Shown here piece by piece: positions 47,120 through 57,605 of a DNA stretch of 64,000 nucleotides; the first letter of the stretch is position 1; each line of letters begins with the position of its first letter. The translations under genes and the position numbers were made by a program. Below the pieces are notes generated by a model. The model ran no database searches and was not told the DNA's origin. It saw nothing but the letters and a program-made list of their open reading frames with translations. Source of the DNA: Acorus gramineus (Eukaryota > Streptophyta > Magnoliopsida > Acorales > Acoraceae); NCBI GenBank assembly GCA_030737835.1, contig JAUJYN010000025.1:1302001-1366000 (forward strand), written 5' to 3'.

Positions 47120-50100
47120 CTTACATTTCTTTCAAAAGTGGGCAACTCCATTTTTTATGCTTTTCTTTCTTCCCACACACTACATGTTCTTTTTTGCTTT
47201 TCCTTCTCTTCCAATGCTATTTCCAGTCCCCCTTTCAATCGTTTTCCATTTCTTTTAGTTTTTGAAATATTTGGAGGTCAAACATCTAAAGTGGAAGGGA
47301 TTGACACCATGCTTGATCTTGCTTGATTATTGCTACCGCATGCACTATATGTCTCTTTTTCTTTTTATAGAGAACATATAAACTCCTTGGCTGTGGTGTA
47401 CACTTCGGGAAAGGCATTGTCCAAACAATTTGCAAAGGCACGTACAAGCTCAATGCTCTTTGTACCTAAATTTGTGCTTCAGGTATCTCGGAGCTCAACA
47501 CCCTCAAAATCAAACACATCCCTTTCTTTTGCTGTGATTGTCTACCTTTGGATAATAAGATATTCAGGCAACTCATCAATCAAATTATTTCTCAGTACAA
47601 CAATCATATGTACACATAAAATTCCTTCACTTTCGAATTTCTTACATGAACTAATAATTTTTTCATTTGATGGATCATATATAACTTCACGCATTTTCAT
47701 TGACTCTCCCAACCTTCCAACGACATGCACATCTGGAGGTTCCATACTTTTGACCATTGACCCATACTTTAAAGAGTCTTGAACTTGTTCTTGAAACATA
47801 CAGAAAACTTTATTAGTATATCTTTTTACATTTGGACTTCAATAGCATAAGGAGTAGCAAGATCGGGGGTCTTATGAAGTGTCTCATGATTGGCAACCAA
47901 TTCATTATATCTTTGACATTCTAGAGACCATTCAAAATGATGAGCAAACTCAATCAAATTGTGCTTCTTGTTCAAGAACTTATGAAAGACTGAATTTTGA
48001 CTCACTCTGTTGAGTACTTCTCATTTCTGCCATGAAATATGATTCATATATGCTAGGATCCACTTCTCATGATTCATGTACTGTTTAGACAACCATTCAT
48101 TAGACTCCAAGGAAAAATGCATTATTATTTTCTTCCAGCTCTCCTCAAATTCTTCTGGAGTCTCTGACATAAATACATTTTTAAATGACACCAAAAAATC
48201 AGATCTACAAGAGAATGCACCCACTTTTTCTGGCAACTTCTTCATTATGTGCCAAATGCAAAATTGATGATGTGTTTGTGGTAGCATTCTTGCAATGGCA
48301 GCTGTCATAGCTGGGTCTTCATATGTGATAAAGGCCATCAGTGCACATTTGGCCACGCATCTAGCCACTTTGTAAACAACCATAAAAATGACTCAATTTT
48401 TTCATCTTTTAAAATCCCACAACCAAGAGAAAAAAACTGAAAATGATGATTCATTCACTCCGGTAAATGGTGCAAAAATTAAAGAATATTGATTGGTTTC
48501 ATAAGTTGTGTCAAACACAATTACATCACCAAAGTGAGCATAAGCCTTTCTTGCACCCCCATCCGCCCAAAAACAATGTGTCAACTGATTGTCTTCGTCC
48601 ACCTCATATGCGAAATAGAATGAAGGATTCATTTAAGCCTTTTCTTTCAAAGAATTGAAAAACATTTGTGCATCATACTGTCAAGCCCCAGGGCGGCCGT
48701 CCCTGAGACGCGGCAATGGTATATAATATCAGCAGTCTATACAAGAGATCAATAACATACTCTAACAACATCAAAATGACAACACAGACAATAAGGTGGC
48801 TGACATAATATACATACAAATAGCGGAAGCTCAAACGACTGAGTCTGTAATTCAAAAGACATATTACAGACCCGATACATAATCAACTGTCCTGTGAGAG
48901 CCAATATATATACAACGACATCCAAATATAATACAAACGTGTGCCCAAGCACGGAATACAATACATACAATCAAAAGGGGATGCTGATGGCCTCTCACTC
49001 GCAGAACGTGACGCTGCTCCGCTACTGCTGATGTGTCTCGGGGAGCTCCTCCTTCAGATCCGACTCAGATATCACTGGAGAAAAGAATATGCGAGGGGTG
49101 AGCCACACGCTCAGTGAATAGCACAACCCATGCATCACAATTCATATTAACCTTAAATGATTTATAGCCCCTAAGTGGGAGTAACTACACAATCCAGTGG
49201 GTCGTTACATCGCCGACCCACCACACCCTCACCCTCACCCTCAAAGGGGTGACATGGGTCTTTTGGGATTGACTAGGCTGTTAATCACCCTTGGTCCACC
49301 GATAGCCTCTCCTCCACTCCGTAGCTTGCCTGGTATACTCCCACGATCAGCACAGTCCGACGCATCGGAGGTACCTACAGATGGGAGCCCTCTGTCAGGA
49401 CAGCCTGTCTAACGCTGGGGAGTCCCTACACGGATCTAACGAAGGGAAGAGAAATAGCCTACCCACACGGATACGATCCTCTTGGATCCGTCAGCAACGC
49501 TTCCTAACATTTCTAATGTCGTGAATTCCAAGGAATTCCTCCAGGGCGCATAACTAAGATGCGGGGAACCATATATTATAACCACAAGGTTATAATATTC
49601 TCTAAGGCATGCTAATAACCATATGCTCGCATTTGATTTAAATAAATTAAACTAAATGGGAAACATGCGTAGGTCGAGGCTTTCCTAGCATGAAAACATG
49701 GTATCAGGATGTGTAGGCCTCTATACATAATATAAGGGTGCTTATCCCTAGCATACAAATTCTAAGGCGGCATGGATACAACATAATGATCATGCATAGC
49801 ACAATTACATTTATTACAACTTAATACGCAATTATGGTGCCCCAGGGGAGGGCAATGCACGCCTACGTGCATCGAACGCCTCCCTACTTGGTTGGATTGT
49901 CCCACTCACCAAAACCCGGGTCGTCGCGTGACCGCCCGTCAAGATCTGCAAGACATGGATAACCAAAATGGTGAGTACTTACACAAATACATAAGAAATA
50001 TGCTAGAAATAGCCAACACTCGGACAAGCATACATACGGGCCCGCACGCACGCGAGTTCGAGTGCCCCGACATCGTCACGCACCCACGGGCAGCCATGCG

Positions 50101-51949
50101 CACGGCCACCCACACGCGCACGCACGGGTGCGCCCGCACGCCCGCACACCCGCGCCCCGGGCGCACTGTTGCGCCCTAGCCCGCGCGCCCAGACGCGCTG
50201 CTGCGCCCCTGCCCACGCCCCCAGACACGCTGCCGCGCGCGCGCACGCTCGCGCGCGCCCGCGTGCACCGCTCGTCCAGCCCTGCGCCTACCCGCGCGTA
50301 TTGCGCCCCTGCGCAGCACCCTGCGCGTCTGCGCGTACGCACGCGCGCGCCTGCCAGCGCACCGGTCTGCGCACGCCAGCACCTGCCTGCGCGTGCAGAC
50401 TCGCGCGCACGCGCGCGGATGACCCCGCACGCGCGCCCGAGCCCTTCCCACCCCCTTCCTCAGCCCTCCACACCCCTAATACACATGCATACCATGCATA
50501 CTCCATAACACACCCTCACATGCATCTAAACAAGAAAATAGGGAGGAGATGGACTCACCCAAGAGAGGAGGAACAATGGGAGGAACTCGGGTGCCCTTCG
50601 CGCACCGAATCGCCACCACCAAGACCACCACCACCAAGATCTCCCTCAGCCCTCAAGATGGCTGAAAACAGGGGAGAAAGAGGTCCATGAGAGGAGGTAG
50701 AGAAAGGGGGAAACCCAAAATAAAACCATGGGAAGGTAGATCAAGTCCTCACCTTCCTTTTTCCCTTCAATGGCTTTTATTTTCTTCCACTCCTACTAGC
50801 TCTAATGGGGGATTTAAAGAGAGGGGATGTGAGGGTTTGTGTGTGAGAGAGATAGAGAGAGATGGGGATGAAGAAGAAGGGGTGCACGCCCACTTAAGGG
50901 GCCACACACATCACACACACACTCACACTTAGGGTTTTTAGTCATTTGGTGAGCTTTGACCTTGGGTCAACTCATCCACACAAACAAACAAAGTGATTTG
51001 ACCAAGTCAATGGTCAAACTTGACTTGGTCAAAGTCATCTTTGACTTGGTCAAGTCTCCCCATGACTTTTCGCTTGGTCAAAACCCGGATACGATTCAGA
51101 ACTGTGAAATTCTAAAACGTTACCGGAATTCGATGAAATTTTCCAGAGTGGCTTGAAATGGCACCAGGACACATAATGTGCAGTTAGATTTTCAATCGGA
51201 GTTCTCAAGCTCATGATGATAGCCAAAAGTCTAAAATTTTAGCGGTTCCGATCGAAAAAAGAAAAAGTTGAAAAACTGCAAGAAATGTCCCAATGGTGAC
51301 CAGAAGGCTAAAAGTGACACATATATAACACATACTCTCTCATTTCATTGCGAACTCTTCCTTGATAGTTTCAAATATCTCTTTTAGTACAACCAACCCT
51401 ATCATATCCTCCCGAATCAAAAGCCAATATAGTCATAGTTTGTGAAAGGCCTACATTTGCATCTTGAAAGCTATCAATTAAGGACTTTTGTGAACCAGTA
51501 ATCTCTCTATGAGACCTCAACAGATCTGTTTTATGAGGAGTGGATAATACATGAACATGATGCTCAATCAAGTTATCAGTTTTCCATTTTCCATCTTCAG
51601 CCTTTAATTGTATTCTAGCCTTGCACCCTACCCGTATGTTTCCTCGACTTCTTGTCTTAATATTTCTGTTAGCATCAGTGTTTTTGAATCCTTCCTTTGC
51701 ACATACAATATCCCTCTTATATAATTCTTTTGTGCTCCAATGATACCTAGTAGTTGATTTCTGAACACCAAACCCTACTACTCTAGCATAATTGGAGTAA
51801 AATTTTTCCCCTTCCTCAAGTGTGTCAAAACACATTCCAATTACTGGTTTTATGCCCTCATCAGTATCTGGAATCCAAACCCCCTCTTCCTCAAATAATT
51901 GCTCAAAAACCTGAACAGGCTCTCCCTCATCAATACTCATTTGTTTCAA
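47120..51949 (-). pseudogene. FAR1/Mutator-type transposase pseudogene
   Basis: This is a FAR1-family protein, a plant family derived from Mutator transposases. From the start at 51949 the N-terminal FAR1 DNA-binding region runs to about 51530 (PVIGMCFDTLEEGEKFYSNYA, then VGFGVQKSTTR, GCKARIQL, HHVHVL). The MULE transposase region is at 48021-48670 (FWADGGARKAY, DVIVFDTTYETNQY, FITYEDPAM, HHQFCIWHIMKKLPEK). The SWIM-type zinc finger is at 47542-47799 (CKKFESEGILCVHM). A C-terminal exon with a zinc-knuckle resemblance is at about 47125-47325 (KRLKGGLEIALEEKEKQKRT). Coding is broken by in-frame stops at 51371-51373 (after GCTKRDI), 48633-48635, 48402-48404, 48021-48023 and 47542-47544 (where the family has Trp), and by a frame change in the C-terminal exon. 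A solo LTR splits it at 48679-51330. A mobile origin is favoured because its 5' end is duplicated at 17813. Confidence 0.88.
48679..51330 (-). mobile_element. Solo A-type LTR inside the FAR1-type gene
   Basis: It begins TGTCAAGCCCCAGGGCGG and ends GTGACACATATATAACA, 2652 bp. CATAC flanks both sides exactly (48674-48678 and 51331-51335). The transposase reading resumes on each side with one copy of the duplication. It is shorter than most A LTRs here and close in length to 57606-60251. No internal region. Confidence 0.95.
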
Positions 51950-52493
51950 AATTGTAGAACAAACAAAATTTCACATGACAAAATTCACAAATGCAATCCA
52001 ACAAGAAAACCCTACATCTGAAAGAAAAAAAATCTAAAAAACAAACCCTAGATGTGAAAAAACCCTAGATCTGAAATAAAAAAAAACCTTCACGGAGAGG
52101 GGTGGCCGTGGCTGATCTGTGGATCAAGTGGAGACTGGAGAGGGGTGGCCGATCTGTGGTTCAGGTAAAGAAGGGTGATCGTGGCCAATCTACGGATCCG
52201 GTGGAGAGGGGTGGTCGAGATCACGAGCACGGAGGAGATGATTTGGTGGTGGTGTTGAAATGTGAGAGAGACAGAGTCCTAGATTTGGTGGTCGTGTACG
52301 ATTTGGTGGAGATGAGATTTAGTGTTGAAATGTGAGAGAGGTAGAGACAGATGAGATGATCCTGTGGTGTTGAAATGTCAGCCCCCATTAGATTTTCAAA
52401 AAGGTGGACCATCTAGATCTGATTCCACAAATCGGAAGGCCAAAAACAATGTCGCACGTAAGGATCTTTGTTGCACGAGTGTAGGTATTCCTT
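51950..52493 (-). mobile_element. 5' region and end of the FAR1-type MULE
   Basis: Upstream of the start codon the minus strand has GTCATGTGAAATTTTGTTTG, repeated CAGATCTAGGGTTTT-type motifs, then CTCCACC/GATCTGTGGATC-rich repeats (52100-52220). The distal segment 52395-52493 begins AGGAATACCTACACTCGTGC on its own strand. That segment and the leader match 17813-18330. The matching order supports a mobile element end; I did not find a second terminal repeat on the transposase's 3' side. Confidence 0.65.

Positions 52494-52496
<3 letters not shown>

Positions 52497-52525
<29 letters not shown>
52497..52525. repeat. (CA)n microsatellite
   Basis: About 14 AC units directly outside the MULE-like end at 52493. 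Confidence 0.95.
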
Positions 52526-52529
<4 letters not shown>

Positions 52530-54610
52530 GAAGTGATTAGATGAGGCGGTGAGGCAGGTGCGGATTAGATCTGAGCCGTCCAATCTAGGTCCACGCAATC
52601 AAATGGGGGAGATTAAATCCATTCAAAAAAACCCAACCAGATGCACCCGATGACAAAAAAGAAACCACTCTCTCTCTCTGTTTCCCTCTTTCTCCCCCCC
52701 AAATCACATCCGTGAAAGCCCCTTTGTGTCTCTACAGATCGAAAAAGCTCTCAAAGACCTTCTCTACTCAACCAGATAGAGAAAAAAACAATCCAGACCC
52801 TCTCAATCGATCCCTCTCTGTCTCTCCCCCTGCAGCCTTCCCTCCGCCGTCACCACCTGTTGTGACCACCACTCCCACCGCACCTCGTCCGTGTGGCGAT
52901 GACCCCCAACAAGCTGCAATGCCTCTTCGCGCGATCACTCCATGGAGAAATTTTTTGAAGTGATTTGTTTTTCTCAGAATCATTTCACATCTAAGTTTCT
53001 GTTTTCAAAATCACTTTCAGATCTAGTTTTTTAAAAAATCAGATTTATTTCAGATCTAGGGTTTTTATTTTTTTAGTTGTTTTAGATCTAGGGTTTTTCA
53101 TATTGTTTTCTGTTTATGTGTGTAGTTCTAATTACTTTCAAGTACATGAAAAATGGTTATGATGAAGGATAGCACAAATAAATTACATATCTTTTTGTAT
53201 GATTATTGTTATTAAATATGTATTTTTTAATCATGATTTAGGTTTATTCTATCTGTTCCAAGACCATATTGAAGTGTTCCAGGACTAGATTGAAGGCTCC
53301 CACATTGATGACAGATCCTCTCTGGAGACACTCCCATATTAGTTTTTTATGTTAAAATATTGTGACCAATCTCTATTTTTCATATTTCAGAAAGTTGTCA
53401 TTCGCCTGTAATTTTGTTCAATATTTAATGTACATTTCTTGTATTATATGGTGATGATGGTAAAATTTGGGTACTGAATGAGGATGAACCTGTCCCTTTG
53501 TCGACTATTGCTATGGTGATTGTTGTTGTATTTTACTTGAAACAATTGAATATGGTTCTAATTGTTCACTATATTGTTGTTGATTAAATACTGCTGTTCT
53601 TGATAGGGTTATGTTATTTGGAACATGTTTAAGCTTTAGTAAAATATTGAAATGTCTACTACGTAATTACAAAACCTATAAAGATGCAGCATAAAAAACA
53701 TACAAAATGAGCTAAAATAAAATAAAATAAAATACAAACTGCTCATTCAAATTATTTCTGAATCTAAGAATTTGTAAAAAACATTAACATTTTGCACTCT
53801 CAACCACCTAGTCATCTGATTTGATGATATGCACTCTCAAACCACCTGGAACACTTAACACTTCAATCATCTTATGCACTCTCAACCACCTGGAACACTT
53901 GACACTTCAATCTTATGCACTCTCAACCATCTGGAACACTTGACTCTTCAATTTGGTCCAGGAACAAATAGAACATCATTCCACAATTTCATTGTCTTCA
54001 TCCATTAAACATTTTTTTTTGGGTGAAAGCTAGCCTCATTAAAGGCATATATTAATGTAACAAAAGATTCATGTAGTACATCTTTAATTTCATCTATACA
54101 TATATCTAAGCTCTTTATATGAGGATACAAAACACTTTGCCGCATATTAAATTACAAAAACTGAATATGTCGAGTGATTCCTTTTCTTCTGGCTAACTAG
54201 TTCTTCAGGAGCCCACACAGCTTCATGAACAACATCCAATACTAAACTTGCCCAACAGAAGCCACCATGGGCCTGATGGCTTTAATAGAGTCCTCAACAA
54301 AAGGACCCATACCTTTACCTTGAAAAAGTGATATGGATTTTTGAGAATCAAAGCACACTACTATCCTTTGCAACGCAGCAGACAACCTCCATATATCACC
54401 AGCGCACTTCTTTAATAGGCATGTCCTCAAGCTTGGAAGGGGGCTCTAAAGAATCTTTATATTGTGTAGAATTTAATACTATTATGCATTCCTTCCAGTT
54501 TGCCCATGCCCTGTTCACAATTAGAATTTCATTACTTATCTTATCAGATAAAGATAGCATGATTTCTATTCAAGCAAATCTATCAGCACATATTAAAAAA
54601 GAAGACTAGG
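52526..54610. other. AT-rich low-copy region, coding-like fragments only
   Basis: 52552-52620 has GATTAGATCTGAGCCGTCC and similar phrases, of the sort common near MULE ends. 52712-52963 on the plus strand is an 83-codon ORF rich in Ser/Pro, followed by CAGATCTAGGGTTTTT leader-like sequence; it is probably leader rather than a gene. 54242-54600 on the minus strand looks coding-like in short frames (NEILIVNRAWANWKEC near 54535-54490, PPSKLEDMPIKEV near 54440-54410, then GDIWRLSAALQRIVVCF at 54400-54350). I do not recognise the family; it may be a decayed host exon. The rest shows nothing. Confidence 0.35.
53794..53955. repeat. Short tandem repeat, 4 units of 37-45 bp
   Basis: GCACTCTCAACCACCTGGAAC-type units start at 53794, 53831, 53876 and 53917. 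The later ones share ACACTTGACACTTCAATC. Diverged and AT-rich; no known function. Confidence 0.85.
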
Positions 54611-54630
54611 TGTCACACCCAGGGCGGCCG
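54611..54630 (-). repeat. 20-bp head of a minus-strand LTR
   Basis: TGTCACACCCAGGGCGGCCG matches the first bases of minus-strand LTRs in this window and ends exactly where an oppositely oriented LTR begins. It is probably the edge of an LTR into which the next element inserted. Confidence 0.6.
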
Positions 54631-57268
54631 TATTATGCCTGTGTCATTCGGAGCCATATTTTTTTTCTATCGGAGTCACTAAAATTTTGCTTTTAGCTAC
54701 CTACGGGAGTTGGAGTACTCTGATTGAAAATCTAACTGCAGATTATGGGTCCTGGTACCGTTTTGTACTACCCATAAAAATTTCATCGAATTCCGGTAAC
54801 AATTTGAAAAATATGCAGTTCCGAACCGTATTCGGATTTGGCCGTTACTGGGTTTTGGTGGGTGAGATATTTTTGAGTGTGTGGTGCTTCTCCGCACGCT
54901 TCCCAATAAAGCAAAAATGAGTGGTTGAAAGAGGGTGAGCCTAACCCTAACCTCACCACCCCCTTATGGTCACCCCTAGACACTATTTGGGCATGAAAAT
55001 GACCTTTTTGCCCTCTCTCTCTCTCCCCCTCTCTCCCAATTCGTGGATCTCTCTCTCTCCCTCTCTTGGTCTCTTTTTCCCCTCTTTGTGTGTGAAGAAG
55101 GAGGAAGAAGCAATTGAAGGAGAAGGTGAAGAAGGAAGTGTTCAAGGTTGTGTGTGCCTTTGTTGTTGTTGTTGTTGTTGTTGTTGTCTTCTCCCTCTCC
55201 TCCTCCCCTAGGCCCTCTAATGGTTTCCCCACCCCTTTGGTTCAGCCATGAAGAAGAGAAGCAATGGAAGAGATGGTCGTGGTGGTGGTCGAGGAGGAGC
55301 TTGCGAGCCCCTACACCGCCTTCTTTCCTTTCCATTTCATTTGGTATGTTTTCCCCTTCTTTTTATGATTTTCATGGGCTTTAGAAGTTGCTGGGATATC
55401 ATGCATGCTAGGTAGTTGGTTTAGGGTGAGTGAGGAGTGTGGGGGAGGGATAAAAGGGGTATGGGCGCGCGCGCAGAGTGGCGCAGGCGGGCATAGTCGG
55501 GTGCGCAGGCGGGCGCGTGCGCGTTATGATTAATGGCCTTGTATGCATGTTTAAGTGGGCCATACCTTGTATGCATGTTGTATGATTTGTTGTTTATAAT
55601 GTAAATCCATGTTAGGGGATACCCTTATAGTCAATTATTAGATGATCGTGCATATGGTTCATGCACATAGCTATGATATGATTCTCCTGTTATATATATG
55701 CACATGTTAAAACTAATTAAGCCTATCTGAAATAGGCGTGGGTACGATGCGCTGTCGGGATGTGTCTCATTAGTTAGTGCTCGAGCGATGTAATCGCCCC
55801 TGCACCATGTGATGCACTTGAATGGAATTCAGGAGAATTCATTTGTTGTACCGATTTTGTTAAACTGGTGGCTATGGCATTAAGTTAGGCCTACCCGTGC
55901 TAGGCGCGTATATGAACCGCCTGTTGGGTTATATGCATTGGGCTTATTTCTGCGTGAGAGCAGAGGTAACCCCTCGCCTCGGAGCGATGCACTCGTGTGG
56001 GAGTCCAAGAGTATTCGTTATAGTCGATATGTGATTATCGAGCGTAGTTGACTTTCCCATAGGGTTCGCTTTGCGAACGTGGGGTGCTTCCTCCCGACAT
56101 CGTCGTGTGTCAAAACACCCCAGCGTCGAAGCTGTCCTGTTTGGGTGCCACCACTTGTAGGTGCTACCGATGCGTATCGCGGTACACATCTGGCTGATGT
56201 ACCGATCGTGGAAGGCCGACAGGTAGAGGCTACGCGGGAGAGGGCTACCGGATGATATTGCGAGCGTGGAATCGTTCTCCCCTTCTTCGGATCCGCGTTG
56301 AAGCTACCCGACGTTAAAGCTGTCCTGACAGAGGGCCCCCACCTGTAGGTACTACCGATGCGTTCGGCAGATGTACTGATCATGGGAGTATACCAGGTAG
56401 AGGCTACTCGGGAGAGGGCTACCGGATGACGAAGGGTGTAGAACAAAAGGTTTTCTTCCAACAGTCCTGTGTCACCCTTAGGGGTGAGGGTGAGGATGAA
56501 GTGAAGTCACGTCGCCACGTGACCCATTCGTTTTTCATCCGTTCCCATAGTTGTTGGGTCCGGTTATGTATCGATGTTCAGAGACATCGTTGGGCAGTTA
56601 TCTCGATGTAGATGATCCAATAGTGTTGTGTAGACCAGTAATTCCGCGTCTCTTCGACCAACGGTATGGTCTCTCCCCAAAAGTCCCAAGAGTCTTCCTC
56701 CGGGAGTGAGGGTGAGGGTGAGGTTGGTCGCGCCGCCGCGTGACCTTGTTATCCATTGGGTTTCCACCCATGTTTTCCTTGAAAGGAAATTGCTTTAGTA
56801 TTGAACTGTTGAAAAGGTGATTGGTTTCCAGCCACTCACTGAGCTTGTAGCTCACCCCTCGCATACTGTTTCTTTTCAGGGGCAGTGTTGGGCGTTGAGC
56901 TGGAGCTTCCCGGTGGAGTTGTCTTATGTGCATGGAACGTTCTGTCTGGCGGGTGGCGAGTGCGAGGCTGTCAGCAGTCCTAGAGTTATTTTTATGTATT
57001 GTAAATCGTGCATGTGGCACAGGGTGTATTTTATTTGAACTAGACTTGGCTCTCACAGGACATTGATTGTGTATTCAATCTGTAATGATATTTTTGGTTT
57101 ACAGACTTATTGATATTTTTATGCTTCCGCTTTTTAGTTGAGTTATCAGTTATCATTGCTTTGCCAGCTTGTGTGTTATTTATTGGAGTCATTGTTGACC
57201 TCTTGTACTTGATAGCTGATACTATATATATTGCCACGTCTCGGGGATGGTCACCCTGGGGTGTGACA
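54631..57268 (+). repeat. 5' LTR (B-like variant)
   Basis: 2638 bp, from TATTATGCCTGTGTCATTCG to GGTCACCCTGGGGTGTGACA, followed by AAAAGT and the primer-binding site. It lacks most of the GC island (a short one at about 55463-55520). It has the section shared with 36130-36720, a GAATTC pair near 55825, and the B tail at 56820-57000. Confidence 0.82.
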
Positions 57269-57273
57269 AAAGT

Positions 57274-57286
57274 TGGTATCAGAGGC
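57274..57286 (+). other. Primer-binding site, initiator Met tRNA type
   Basis: TGGTATCAGAGGC, five bases after the LTR end. Same type as at 33747-33758. It fixes the orientation of this element as plus. Confidence 0.88.
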
Positions 57287-57605
57287 TGGTTCTGTCAGAG
57301 CCTATGTCTAGTCATATAGATGATGAGTCGTAGGATTGTCATCCGAGTACTCTTATTTTAGAAGTTTATCTTAGGTTGCTGACATGCCTCATCGCATCCG
57401 TGGACGTGGACATGGCCAACCCTGGACCCACCCCTAAGTTGTTGACTGGGTCGACTGAATAGGGTCAGTTGTTGGATTCCTTGTTGTGGGATTAAGGCTT
57501 GGGTAGGAGATTCCAGCCCAGTAGTATGATAGTGATGAATTGGTGGAAATTTCTAAGGTATGGATTGCGTCTCGATAATGGAGCTTCTTTCCCGTGCATC
57601 GGTAT

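Noticed and set aside
52712-52963. 83-codon Ser/Pro-rich ORF as a host gene
   Set aside because: No domain, low-complexity composition, and it is followed by leader-like AGATCTAGGG sequence; kept only as a note in the regional entry.
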